Shown: piece after piece, positions 23,277-35,140 of the stretch
How positions within the stretch are numbered: the stretch's first letter is position 1
Layout of the letters: every line of letters starts with the position of its first letter
NCBI RefSeq assembly: GCF_007655135.1
Contig: NC_045129.1
Location: 21,426,274-21,490,273, forward strand
Source: Punica granatum
Lineage: Eukaryota; Streptophyta; Magnoliopsida; Myrtales; Lythraceae
Length of the DNA: 64,000 bases
Direction: 5' to 3'
Position numbers and translations under genes: made by a program
Notes under the pieces: generated by a model
Databases searched by the model: none
What the model saw: only the letters and a program-made list of their open reading frames with translations
Told to the model about the DNA's origin: nothing

Positions 23277-25394
23277 CCCTAGCGCCTAGGGTATCGGTGA
23301 ATCAAGGAATGACGATTATGCCCTTGGATGATAAAATTGTGATGTTTGTGTATAAATTGGAGATCGCGTCATACGAAAGAGTCTAAGGAGGACTCTCGTG
23401 CCCCGACTCGGGCCGCCTCAAATTGGGCCCGGACCCGAGTCACGGCACGTGAGTACTCACTAGACATTAATTCCATTCGTGTCACGTGTCTCGGTATTTT
23501 GAAATTGTGAATTTTGATGGAAAAGGGCATTCTCGTGGTTCCGTAAATCATCGACGCGTTTACAGATTAAGGATTGATTAGCCCAATTATTTAGTCCAAG
23601 TGATTAATTAATCAAGTGGCACATCCCGTTTCCCGTTCGTGGAGATTTTTCGATATTTATTATTTCGTGTCGCGGTTGCGGTTTTGAGGGATGAGGTTCG
23701 GGTCTAACATATCCAATAAGTAATAAACGTGTGGGCAACGATTAAAAGGGAATGTAATCACGAACAATTTCGAGGATCGGCTTTGGAACAATGGAGAGAC
23801 CAACCGAGACTCCCACGGGGTCACGGATGATCCGGCCACCTCTCAAGGGTGAATGGTCAAATGCTCCTTGACCAGGTTTGAGCTTCGATGGGTCCTTCAC
23901 GTTGTTCCTAACCATCCCTCGCATTCAACAAATAACACATACGTGATAATAACACACATTTTATTAAATCGACGTCGATGCGACCCCGATTTGCACAAAT
24001 AAACATACGAGACAACCAAAAACAACATATTCATGGAATTAACGAACGACATCAACTCATTCAACGATAGACCCGGAAATAATCCGCGGGAAACACACGG
24101 CCTCAAGGAAAAAGAACCCTAAGGATTCGGGTGGGCCAAGGGACCTCACGGTCCCCGTAGCAAGGGGGATGGCCGTGGGTCCTCTTGGTGCAACCGAGTC
24201 CTCTAAGGCCTCTCCTTCTTAGATCCCGAGTGTTTCTCGTCATGCTCACACATTACACGATGCTCGGGACAGTAAAATGTGGGGGACGACGAACCTCGGG
24301 GCGAAAGAGCGCCCGGTGCGTCCGTGAGGGGCATGGGAACTCTCGGCCATCCCTTCGGGAGGCATGGCCGCGAGTTCCGTGACCCCCGCGGACCACGAGG
24401 AGCTCTCTAGCCTCGAAATAAATCATGTCCCGCCATGGCATGCACGTTCATACGACGTTAAGACATAATCAAGGAAATAAAACAAGCAACGATGTATGGG
24501 GTTGCATGGAAGTTCGGATCCGAAAGAAAAGAGGGAGCTTTCATGCGTTCGGGTTCTTTAAGCCACAATAACATTTCATATAAACGAATATCGAGGATCC
24601 TAACTCTTCTAAGTTGTAGGGGGACGTTACCTAGCCTCGGTGCACGAGGAAAAGAGTCGGGGAAGCGGCCACGAGAGTCGCAAGACTCGGTTTGGGGTCG
24701 CGGGTGGAGTGACCCGAGAGGAGGACAGCCGCGGCAGTATCGGGAGAATGGCTTGGCACGCGAGCTCCGGGCACGACACGGTGCAAGGTCGGGCTCGTTG
24801 GACTCCTAAGAGGCGGATCTAGACGAGCACGGGCAGACCCGAGCGTGCCAAGGCCTGAATAAACCCGAAAATGTGAGAGAAAACTCGGTAAAAATGGGGA
24901 AAACCCGGTTTGAGAGAAACGGGTGAATGGCGGTTGTGCACGGTTGATCGGCCCTCGGACCGTGACCACCTCTTCACGGGGGAGAGTGAGGGTTGTGAGG
25001 AACCCTTTGAACGTGATGGCACGACTCTCCGAAGTCGTGGGAGGAAATGGCACACGTGAAGGGCTCCGGTGCGCGCGGCTAGGAGACTCGGGACCCGATT
25101 GCAACTTTGGCTGGAAAGTGATGTTAGGGACCTCAAATGGGAAATCTAAGCCCGAAAACAGACTTAGGGGATGGAAAATGTGTAGGCTAGGAAGTTTGGT
25201 GACTTTTGGCTTAAGTCGGGTCGGGTGGTTATCGGGATACCGGGTGGTTTTCCGGCGATTTTGGCCGGTTTCGACCTTGGCTTGGGGCGAACGAATGAGT
25301 GAGAGTGGGCTGGAACTTGAGAGGATTCTAGAGGGAGATTGGCTTGAGAGAGAGTGAGAATGAAGAAGTGATTAGAGTTAATGATGAATGGGAA

Positions 25395-25400
25395 CTTATA
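25395..25400 (-). promoter_or_regulatory. Candidate LTR TATA box
   Basis: TATAAG on the sense strand lies about 1.3 kb after the LTR start, the same offset as in the other type B copies. Confidence 0.45.
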
Positions 25401-25629
25401 GGGAGCTCTAACGGTGTGATTAAGTGAAGTTAAGTGCGGTTTTGTGTGCTAAGTGGCTGCCGAATTGCATTAGGGGGGCTGCCGAAAATTGGAGGAGCAT
25501 TAATGAGGGGAAAATGTCATGTTGAGTGAGGGAAAAGCAAAGGGAAGTTGATGGGAGGTGATGGAGAGGTGATGGGTGTAAGAGGAGTTTGAATTGTGTA
25601 GTGGAGGGAAGAGGAGCCGCCGGCCATGG

Positions 25630-25720
25630 GGGTTTGAGCCGCGGCTTGGAGCTGTCAATTCGGAGCCGAGGGTTGAGCCGTGGCTTGGGGTTGAGCCGCG
25701 GCTTGATGGCTTGGCTTGGC
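25630..25720. repeat. AGCCGCGGCT palindrome cluster
   Basis: The perfect 10-bp palindrome AGCCGCGGCT occurs at 25637-25646 and 25694-25703, with related AGCCGAGG and AGCCGTGGCT between. It lies about 240-300 bp upstream of the TATA on the sense strand. Confidence 0.6.
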
Positions 25721-27363
25721 TGAGCTGTGGGTCCCATCCGATTAGGAGAAAAGCCGGCAAACGCTTGAAACTTGATTGAGCTCGCGTCCGACCTCCGATG
25801 TCCGATTAATTTGAAGATTTGGAATGCTTGAACGACGAAGATTTGAATGAATCTAATATCGCCACGCGTCGCGTGAACGGACGTTCGGGCGACTCGGCGC
25901 CTCAGGAGTCGGTTTTGCCCTGTTTGGACGTTCGGAGTGGGATTTAGTGCCCCTTGATCCCCGATTGTTCTTTGTGCATCCTATCATTCATTTTGACGAT
26001 CCTTTTGCCCCGTGAGGGATTGTTCGCTCGTCATCCTCGATCGGGGACCGTTGGCCCGGGAAGACCTAGGGACCTTGACCGGGATTTTCTCGGTGTGCCC
26101 TGAATGCCTTGAGGCGCTTGGAGATTATTGTGAGGTACTCAGAGATCGTTGTAGTCTCTGCTTTCCGTGGGAATACCCGAAGGTTCGCCGGGAGGCGTTC
26201 GTGACCACTGAAACGTACTTCGGGAGACCGAGCCGAGTTCCGGAAGGTTGTCTGAAGCTTGCTCCCCGGCCCTGGTGGTCCCTGGGCGCCTGTAGACCAG
26301 TTTTGAGGGGCCTTTTGCTTGTCAGTGGAGCGAACCCCGGGAGCTCTGTCAGAAAAGGCGTCCGTGGGGGATCGGGGTGTCCCGACCTAAGCAGGATGCC
26401 CCGGAAATGAGTCCGGACGTGTCATTGGTCACTTTGGCACTGAGAGGGATTTTTGGAGTCCCATATTGGGCACCTTTCGGTGCTTCGGTGACTCGGTGAT
26501 GAATAGTGCCACAGTGCCAGCTCCGCTATCTTCGGGATTCCTTATCCGTTCATTCTTCTGACTGCTCTCTTCCGTCTTTCTCAGTGGATTGTGCTCTTCT
26601 CCTACTGCTCCTGGCCCCGTGCCCGCATATTTGCCTCTGATTGCCGGGCGATGAATAGTGTCCCGAGCTTCAGTCGGGAATCCTCGCGCGGGAAGCCGGT
26701 GGGCCAAAATGGGGTGCTGACAGGTTCCACGAGTTTTCCCCATCTTATTTTGAATCGTTTCGAGCATGCTCAAACATCAAACATGTTAAATAACACAATT
26801 AAACGAAAGTCGGTATTGCCATGATTTAAATAACACATTCAAACATGTAAACATGCACAAACATATTATTTAAGGAATCGATAAAACAATACCGGCTTCA
26901 TGAACGTAGGAAAACACGAGGAAACTCGGGAATCGAACTTGGATCGGGCCAAGAAGACCGTTCCTTGCCCGAAAGGAGCGAGAGAGCATTCGACCACCTC
27001 TCATGGAGGGTAACCCGTGAGCTCTTTGCCTTTCCCGGGCCGGGATGTTCTTCCCAACTACGATCCAAGTGTTTTCCGACATGTTGACATGTTAATCAAG
27101 GATAAACATGCATGATATAGTAAGGAAATTGCATAATATTAAAGTTCGGAAGTGAAACTTGCATAAAAACGCCTTATGACTCCGTAAACAAAACCAAAAT
27201 GTAAAAGTCCTAGCTCGTCTAAGTCAGGAATGGTAATACTTAATCCTGATATACGGGATGGGACTGCAAAAAGTCGAGTTGGACCTTTGTTGGGTTGGGT
27301 TTGCACTGTTTTGGCCTTGCACAAACCCGAATAGCCTTAACAGACCCGGTTGGAAACTGAACA

Positions 27364-27737
27364 GACCCGACTGGCACAAGTCGGGTCGGACATCGCCACG
27401 GAGGCTCCCGATGGAATTTTGAGGCAAGGTCAGCAGCTCCTGACTCCTAACTAACCCCCGGAGGTGACTGTGATGGTCGTTTGGCTCCAAAGTAATCGGG
27501 TCGACCCGTACAGCCCTGCAGAAATCACGGAAAACAGAGCACGTCTGGAATTTCAGACCCGTCTGGCACCAGCCGGGTCGGACATCGCCACGGTGTCTCC
27601 CGATGGAATTTTGAGACAAGGTCAACGGCTCCTGACTCCTAACTGACCCCCGGATGTGACTGTGGTGGTCGTTTTCCGAAAAGAGTCTCGGATCGACCCG
27701 ATCTGCAAGAAAACAGTACAAACAGTCAGAAATTTCG
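27364..27737. repeat. Tandem duplication of about 190 bp with palindromic borders
   Basis: GACCCG(A/T)CTGGCAC starts copies at 27364 and 27556 (192 bp apart), and a third GACCCGACT border lies at 27737 (181 bp further). It is the same structure as 7506-7880. Confidence 0.8.
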
Positions 27738-28221
27738 ACCCGACTAGGCAGTCGGGCTGTTTCTTCTTCCTAGGGTTAAACCGACAGGTTTTTCTTGGAT
27801 TTCTTGACTCCTTGACACCCTAGGGTTGTGTGGGAAGGTGTTTGATTGGTTTTGGTAGCTCAAACCGACTTGGAAGGGCTTGGAATCCGGGTTGACATTT
27901 TTGACCCGAGAAGACCAAATCTTTCCAGATTCTGTGGTTGCTTGTTCCGGAGGGTTGGCGGCTCCAAAACTAAAATCTAAGCCCGAAAATGGATAGAGGA
28001 GGTCAAAAACTTGTGGGATATGAAGTTTGGTAAAGTTTGAATTTAAGCTGGGATGGATTCCGACTTAAGACTTTGCCCGATTTTTTCTTGGTTTGCTTCA
28101 GCTGAAGCTTCCTCTTGCTTGTTGCGGTTTCTTCAAGTCTTGGAGAGCATTTTAAAGAGTGAGAAAGCTAGTGAGATGATGTGTAAGAAGAGAAGTGATT
28201 AACTTAATCACTTTTGAGCAA

Positions 28222-28227
28222 TTTATA
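28222..28227 (-). promoter_or_regulatory. Candidate LTR TATA box
   Basis: TATAAA on the sense strand aligns with 17726-17733 in the type A reference LTR. Confidence 0.45.
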
Positions 28228-29589
28228 GGCAAAACTAATGAGCAATTAAACAAAAGCAAGTGCTCTAAACCCCTTGGATTAAGCTTGGACGGTTTGATTA
28301 AGAAAATATCAAGCCTCATCTTCTTCCATTGCATTAATGAAGAAGAGATAAGACATTGATGAGCATTGATGAGGAGTTGAGTGTTGTCTTCAACCTCTCC
28401 AAGATATTTTGGCTAAGAGAGGGCAAGTTGGCAAGTTGGCTTCTTTCATTAAAGAAGAAGAAGTCGAAATTTCTAAGGCATTGAGGAGAAACCGGGAGAA
28501 AGCTCGGGTCTCGGTTGGTCGCGTATTTCTAAGTTCGTGGTTTGAATTGAACGTCGAATTGTCGATATACGCGAGGAAACGAATTTAATGAGTCCGAGAT
28601 TGGCATTTTCCGTGAGTGTCAGCACCCCATTTTGGCCCACCGGCTTCTTACACGAGAATCCCCGACCAAAGACCGGGTTACTATTCATCACCCGGCAATC
28701 AGAGGCGAACGTGCGGTCACAGAGTCATGAACGACAGGAGAAGAGCTGGGTCCATTAGAAAAGCAGAAGAGAGCCATCAGAAGAACGAACGAACAAGGAA
28801 TCCCCAAAACGACGGGGCTGGCACTGTGGCACTATTCATCATCGAGTCACCGAAGCACCGAAAGGTGCCCAATATGGGACTCCAAAAATCCCTCTCAGTG
28901 CCAAAGTGACCAATGACACGTCCGGATGCATTTCTGGGGCAAGCCACATGAGCCGGGACACCCTGATCTCTCACGGACGCCTTTTCTGACAAAGCTCCCG
29001 GGGCCCGCTCCACTGACAAGCAGACGGCCCCCCAAAACTGGTCTACAGGCACCCAGGGACCACCAAGGTTGAGGAACAAGCTTCAGATGACCTTCCGGAA
29101 CTTGACTCGGTTTCCCGAGGGACGTTTCAGTGGTCATTAACGTCTCCCGGCGAGCCTTCGGGGCACGTCCACGTAGAGCACAGATCACAACGAGCCCCGA
29201 GCACCTCAAGACATTCAGAGAACACTGAGAAAACCCCGGTTAAAGTCCCTAGGTTTTCCCGGGCCAACGGTCCTCGACCGAGGGTGATGAGCCAACGATC
29301 CCCCACGGGGCAAAAGGATCGCCAAAATGAATGTTAGGATGCACAAAGAGCAATCGAGGACCGGGGACACTAAACTCCGCTCCGAACGTCCAAACAGGGC
29401 AAAACCGACTCTCGAGGCGCCGAGTCACCCGAACGCTCGTTCACACGACGCATGGCGATATTAGGCTTATTCAAATCCTCGTCATTCAAGCATTCCAAAT
29501 CTATAAATTAATTGGACATCGGAGATCGGATGCAAGCTCAATCAAGTTTCAAGCGTTTTCCGGCTTTTCTCTTATTCGAATGGGACCCA

Positions 29590-29690
29590 CAGCTCAGCCA
29601 AGCCAAGCCACCAAGCCACGGCTCGCCCACAATCAGCCACGGCTCCGACATGACAGCCCCAAGCCGCGGCTAATCCCTAAGCCACGGCTC
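29590..29690. repeat. AGCCGCGGCT palindrome cluster
   Basis: AGCCGCGGCT at 29662-29671 lies among AGCCACGGCT variants, about 240-320 bp upstream of the TATA candidate. Confidence 0.55.
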
Positions 29691-29912
29691 AATTCGGTGG
29701 CTCCAAGCCCCAATGGCTCAATCCCAAGAGCTTCCCTCAACCACACATTCAAAATATCTTCTTACACCCATCACTTCCCTTCTCCCATCCATCACCTCCC
29801 ATCAACGTTTCAAGACAACTTCCCCTCCTTAATCCCTCTTAAGAAATTCGGATGCCTTAAGCACCATTTAATTACACTTAACTTCACTCAATCTTGTCAT
29901 TAAGCTTGCATT

Positions 29913-29918
29913 TATAAG
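29913..29918 (+). promoter_or_regulatory. Candidate LTR TATA box
   Basis: TATAAG in a TTTATAAG context lies 1.3 kb into the LTR and is followed by the conserved CCATTGG(G/A)TCATTAAC block. Confidence 0.5.
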
Positions 29919-31712
29919 TCCATTGGGTCATTAACTTAATCACAACTCAACTTCCATCATCTCTCTAGCTTTCTCACTCTAGGAGAACCTCCAAAGCCCT
30001 CCCAAACTTCAGCATTTTTCCAAAAATCGTCCAGCTCACCCTCAGCCCGTTCAAGGCCGAAAATGCCGGAAAACTCAACCGTTTTCCGGCGACCGCCATC
30101 CAACCTTAGCCAACTTCAACCAAACTTCATACCCCACATGTATTCGACCTCCCGAGTCCATTTCCGGTGTTAGTTTTACGATTTGAAGCTCCCAGCAGCC
30201 TGAACCAGCTCTGTCCAGAACCGGGCTCCTTAGATGGGTTTCACGGCTTTCCGGGCTTCTTCGACGCCATTCCTTCCCACGACCATGGCGAGTCGTGCCA
30301 TCACTTTCTAAGGGTTCCTCATGACCCTCACTCTCTCCCGTGACGAGGTGGTCACGTGCCGAGAGCCGCTCAACCGCGCAAGGCCGCCCTTTTCCCAATC
30401 TTTTCCTTTACCGGGTTAGGGAAACGGAGAAACTCGAGCCAGCTCGGTGCAACACCTGGAGCCCCCTTTACAGCTGTTTCTACCCAAACAGCCCAGTCGG
30501 ACACGATCCTTGGTCTCTTGGGAATCCAATGCAACTGGTCCCGCACGAAAATTCCATCCCGATCAACCGGTACAGCCCCGACAAGCCGGACTGGCAGTCG
30601 GGTCTGCCGCCAACCCGACTTCACTGATTCGGGTCTGTTCGTTCCAGCCGAGTCTCCCGACTCCCTTCGCCACTTCTCCGACTCTTTCCCGCATCCCGGG
30701 GCTAGGTATAATCACTCCCGACTCAGAGAAGTTAGGACTTTTACGTTTTCTTTGCGTTTGTGGGGCGATAAGGCGGTCCATGACCGATTCACATGCAAGT
30801 TTATGTTTTTATGTGTTTTTACATCGTATTATGCATGTCTTCATCGTATATAGTGCTAGCATGTCAGGAAATAGCTTGAATCGGAGTCGAGGAGACATCG
30901 TTGGCTCAGGCGAACCAAGGGAGCCTCTTGGCCTCACCCCAAGGGAGGTGGCCGAGAGCCCCTCTTGGCTTCCTCGGGCCATGGATGGCCTCCTTTCCCC
31001 GACTCAAGTCATTTCCCGAGTTTTTACATTTTTTGCTTCCCATGAGTCGGTGTCGTTTTATCGATTCCTCTAAATATCGTGCTTGTGCTTGTTTACATGT
31101 TTAATTGCATTCCTAAGATCATGGCGGCATCGGCTATGTAAAGATGTACGTTGTCATCGTGTTTGATGTTTTATGCATGCAAGAAACGGTCAAAACCGAT
31201 TCTTGGAATTGATTGTAATCACAATTTTCATTTAATCGTTGGCTTAACGTTAATTCGTATGTTAGATGCATTAGTATCGAACAGTCATTCCATTGATCCA
31301 TAACAATTGAGGTTTGAGGTCTCAATCATTAAAACACTCCACGAATGGGAAATGGGACGTGTCATTCGGTTAATTAAATCACTTGGATTAAATAATTGGA
31401 CAAATTAAATATTAATTCGTAAACGCATCGATGGTTCATGGAACGGCGGGAATGCCCTTTTCCATTAAAAGCCCACAATTTCAAAACATCGAGACGCGTA
31501 ACACGAATAGAATCAACGTCTAACGAATACTCGTGTGCTACGACTCGAGTCCGGGCCCGATTTGAGGCGGCTCAAGTCGAAACGCGCGAGTCCTCCTTAG
31601 ACTCCTTCGTGTCACACGATCTTCAATTTACACACGAGCATCACACGTTTTACTATCCAAGGGCATAATCGTCATTCCGTGATTCACCGATACCCTAGGC
31701 GTTGGGGGGTTG

Positions 31713-31801
31713 GAAACACCTTGATTTACGAATGGAAAAGGGCAACCCGTTCGGGTGCGAGTTTCATTCGCGCGGCCCATTTCGTTCATTTTCGGTGTTT
31801 C
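31713..31801 (+). other. Y-shaped stem-loop of the LTR (type B copy)
   Basis: GAAACACC (31713-31720) pairs with GGTGTTTC (31794-31801). GAATGGAA (31730-31737) pairs with TTTCGTTC (31780-31787) with two wobbles. GGGC pairs with GCCC. ACCC-gttc-GGGT (31745-31756) and GCGA-gtttcat-TCGC (31757-31771) are the two side hairpins. Confidence 0.72.
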
Positions 31802-34362
31802 TTTCTTCCTATCGTAGATTCGGTGGGGAGCATTTTATTTCAGCTACAAAACACGAGAAACCGGATTAATCATACATTTGGCCTAATCAAACACTAGATA
31901 ATGGATAGGCGGAATGATAGATTCCAATCTAGAGTCAAAACACGAGTTTGGATAATTCGGTGAAACCGTAGCGACACTTAACTGAATAAGAGTCTTAAAA
32001 CAAACACACACATGTAATTGGCTTAGAACCCTATTCTAATCCACCATCTATGTTTGCCTAGGTTAGATACATTGTTTGCTAATCAACCCCGATTAATAAC
32101 TGATTAAATCACGTACACTCGACTTAATACACCACTTGTCTGTATTCACTGATAGTTGTCAGTTATTGTCTGTATCATGTCAGTTTTATCAGTTTTCTTC
32201 TGTTTTATCCTCGCCTATGATGATTTATTGCGGTTCGGGCCCGAACCCATAGGTTACGTGTTGCACGGGGTTCAACGCCCCCAAATCACCGAACACGAGG
32301 TCCAACGCCTCTTAATTCACCGAGCGCGTGCAACCCGAGTGCGGAATGGGATCTAGCCTCGAGTCACCATCACACTCCAAATATGGCCTATATGGAAGGC
32401 AATTTGGATTGGATGTGTGAAACGTGTTTAGATGTCACCCGGGAGCTCGATCGGTCCAACGGTTACAGTGGGAACTAATCGGTTCTCCTGCAAACCATCG
32501 GTTCGATTAGACCCGACCCCCGGCTCTTTGAGCCCGCGTTGCCTTAATTTATTTATCGGTCATTCAAAACACACGGTGAGCCGGAGCGGAATATTGGCCC
32601 AATGCAAACCGATCGGGATCCATTTACTTATTCGGTTACACTTTGTAATTATTCGAGAGAACATTGCGAGGATTTTATCTGTACACTCACTCATTCATTT
32701 GTAAGGATCCCCGATTGGCGAGCGAGAGGTCCGAGTGTCTAACTGGCTAAGTCGGTCTATTGTTACCAAGAGGTGAGTAAGCTCGAATACTCGCGGTTTC
32801 GGTTCGCGCAGGGAATCGACCATCACGGTTCGATGAACTGTAACGCTAAGATAGTGAACCGATTCCTCGACGCACAAGCCTACTCATTTTTTGGATTCTT
32901 GGCCCAACTTGATCAATTCATCGATTTTACGGTGTCAAAACGGGCGAGTCAAGTGCAACCTTAAATCACGCGGTAAATAAACTAAACGGCAAGCCTAGCA
33001 AACTAGAGTACCGAAAGGGTGTGCGCGATATAAGCCCGCACGTAATAGAACCTCCGAATTCGGAATTTTCGGTTCCGCATGACCATTGCCTTAGCATTTA
33101 GGTGTACCCCGTACCCCTAGACCCGGGCGACTCAACGGCCCTCGACCTACGGGTCGTAAACAGTAAGTGGCGACTCCTTCTCACGTGCGTCCGTCGCGCG
33201 TCCCCGGGAAGGTGGACACTCCCAAGCCGCGTTGCATAGGCTCGCGCATGCGTGCCCCGACGAGATTAAATTCGGGTGCGCACAGCGAGAAATTGCCAAA
33301 TGTCTGTATGAGGCTCGAAAGTCGGTTTTGCTCCTTTTACGTCGAAGATGTCCTAGGAGGCCGAAACTAGATTTCTCAGATTGCTTTCTGAGTTGCTTGG
33401 GCGATCCGGAGATCATTGTGATCTCTGTTTGTTGAGATTGGGCCTCTAAGGACATGAAAAATGCATCTGAGACCCTTAAAGCACTGCTCGGGGGGTCTAG
33501 ATGAGTTGTGTGATTCATTCCGACGATTCCACATTGAGCCTTGAGAAGGCTAGCACTGTGTAAGGTAGGCATCCGGCGTCAAGTTTCCCCAAAGAGGACC
33601 TCTGGATATGAATTTCCACTGAAAATGGCCTTTTATGCTCCTCGGAGGTTACTTGGGAAACTGAAAAGGGTTTTGCTGTTTGATTTGCCCAATTGCGTCT
33701 GTCCGCTGGAGTTTTTGGGGGCAATACAGGGTCAACTTCGTTTGCCGTTATTCCATCAAACCAGTCTCCGGTTATGCTCTTTCGAAGAGGGGTATGCGCG
33801 TTGTGTCGCTCGAAAGTCATTCGGGGTGTCTGTATGGCTTCCAAAAGGCAATTTGAAGCACTGCTCGTGCTCTATATGATTGTGGGGCATGGCCGCATCT
33901 GATATTTGGAATTAACTTTTCTCCGAGAAACCGGCATTTTTGGACTTCCACTGAAAAATTGTCTGTATACAGAAAGTTGTTCTGTATAGAGCAGATGATT
34001 TGTGAAATGCGTTTGAAGACACTTTTCATCTGTTTGGCATTGATGTGGATTTTTGAAGTCCAATATTGGCTATCTTCCGACGGTCGAGTGAACTATCGAA
34101 AAATAGGACTATCCATGTGGTACACTGGAAATGCCGATTTTGGATATTGTTGAGCTCTCTAGTCACTTTGTTGCCTTTTGGTGACCCTTGGAGTCCTTCT
34201 GTCATATGCCTATGTCATCTGCTCAATTTTACCGACTTGAGGATGAATAGTGATTTCTTGCTCTGCCGAGCCGTTTTCTGTATTCCTGCTCAAGTTATAG
34301 TCTGGACCATTGCTGATATTTTTGTTTGGAATTGTGAGCCAAAATGGGGTACTGACAGATAT

Positions 34363-35140
34363 TTTGAGAGAACATTTCTTTTGGCCGTATATGAAGAGAG
34401 ATGTGGAGAGAATTTGCTCTAAATGTGTTATTTGTAAGAAGGCGAAATCAACAGTCAAACCCCATGGAATGTATATGCCTTTACCTGTTCCTAATGAGCC
34501 TTGGACTGATATATCCATGAATTTCATCCTAGGATTGCCTAGGTCTAATAAAGGACGAGATTCCATTTTCGTAGTTGTGGATCAATTTTCTAATATGGCT
34601 CATTTTATTCCATGCCGCAAAACTCTTGATGCCACACATATTGCTGATTTGTTCTTTAGGGAGGTAATGCGATTGTATGGGATACGTAAGACCATAGTTA
34701 GTGATCGGGATGCTAAGTTCTTGAGTCATTTTTGGCGCGTCTTGTGGGGAAAGTTATGAACTAAATTGTTGTTTTCAACTACTTGTCATCCCCAAACGGA
34801 TGGGCAAACCGAGGTGGTTAATAGGACGTTGTCCATTCTTCTTCGTACTGTCATAAAAAGGAATTTAAAGTTTTGGGAAGATTGCATACCGTTTATTGAG
34901 TTTGGCTATAATCGTACAATACATTCTTCTACTAACTTCTCACCATTTCAGATTGTGTATGGTTTTAATCCATTAACACCTTTGAATCTAATCCCTTTGC
35001 CTATGAGTGAGATTTCTAGTCTTGACGGAAAGAGAAAGGCAGATATGGTGAAAAAGATTCATGAAGAAGCGAGGCAACATATCTTGAAGAAGAATAAACA
35101 ATATGCTGAATGTGCCAACAAGGGACGGAGAAAACGAATT
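34363..35140 (+). pseudogene. Integrase core of the chromovirus-like element, 3' truncated
   Basis: The frame resumes in phase after the GATAT duplication. It holds the Cys pair of the HHCC finger (C-x2-C), then the DDE catalytic core. The first catalytic Asp, normally in SMDF, reads Asn (SMNF), the second is kept in VSDRDAKF, and the Glu is kept in [17 protein letters not shown] interrupts the frame near 34757 after WGKL. The coding region stops at KGRRKR, where it is fused to a type A LTR. The integrase C-terminus, any chromodomain, the polypurine tract and the 3' LTR are missing. Both the active-site loss and the truncation make it dead. Confidence 0.93.

Larger units (their letters stand above)
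21688..26722 (-). mobile_element. Type B solo LTR nested in a type A LTR
   Basis: The element starts TGTGCGCACC at 21688, ends GTGCTGACA at 26722, and is flanked by GGTTC at 21683-21687 and 26723-26727. At 5035 bp with no internal region it is a solo LTR on the minus strand. It carries the intact 8-bp hairpin (21932-21954), the Y-shaped stem-loop (23171-23276), a candidate TATA (25395-25400) and the AGCCGCGGCT palindrome cluster (25630-25720). Confidence 0.95.
28617..33284 (+). mobile_element. Type B solo LTR nested in a type A LTR
   Basis: The element starts TGTCAGCACCCC at 28617 and ends GTGCGCACA at 33284. The flanks are GTGAG (28612-28616) and GCGAG (33285-33289), a target duplication with one later change. 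The host LTR sequence joins cleanly across it. It is 4668 bp with no internal region. It holds a palindrome cluster (29590-29690), a TATA candidate (29913-29918), the Y-shaped stem-loop (31713-31801) and an eroded copy of the short hairpin (about 33024-33046). Confidence 0.93.
19522..34357 (-). mobile_element. Type A solo LTR carrying two nested type B solo LTRs
   Basis: The element starts TGTACGGACCC at 19522 and ends GTACTGACA at 34357, flanked by GATAT at 19517-19521 and 34358-34362. Removing the nested LTRs at 21688-26722 and 28617-33284 with one duplication each leaves three pieces (19522-21687, 26728-28616, 33290-34357). They total about 5.12 kb and are collinear with the type A LTR at 14517. 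No internal region remains, so the outer unit is itself a solo LTR. It carries the Y-shaped stem-loop (20777-20889), the 190-bp tandem duplication (27364-27737) and a candidate TATA (28222-28227). Confidence 0.93.

Noticed and set aside
24492..25357. Plus-strand ORFs of 105 and 144 codons as host genes
   Set aside because: They lie inside a type B solo LTR, have no recognised domain and overlap equally long ORFs on the other strand.
30340..31073. Overlapping plus-strand ORFs up to 208 codons
   Set aside because: They sit in the GC-rich central part of a type B LTR with several frames open at once and no recognisable protein family.
19522..34357. A 14.8-kb full-length element with two LTRs and an internal region
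   Set aside because: The target duplications of the nested units account for the extra length, and what remains is one LTR with no ORF1, gag or pol.
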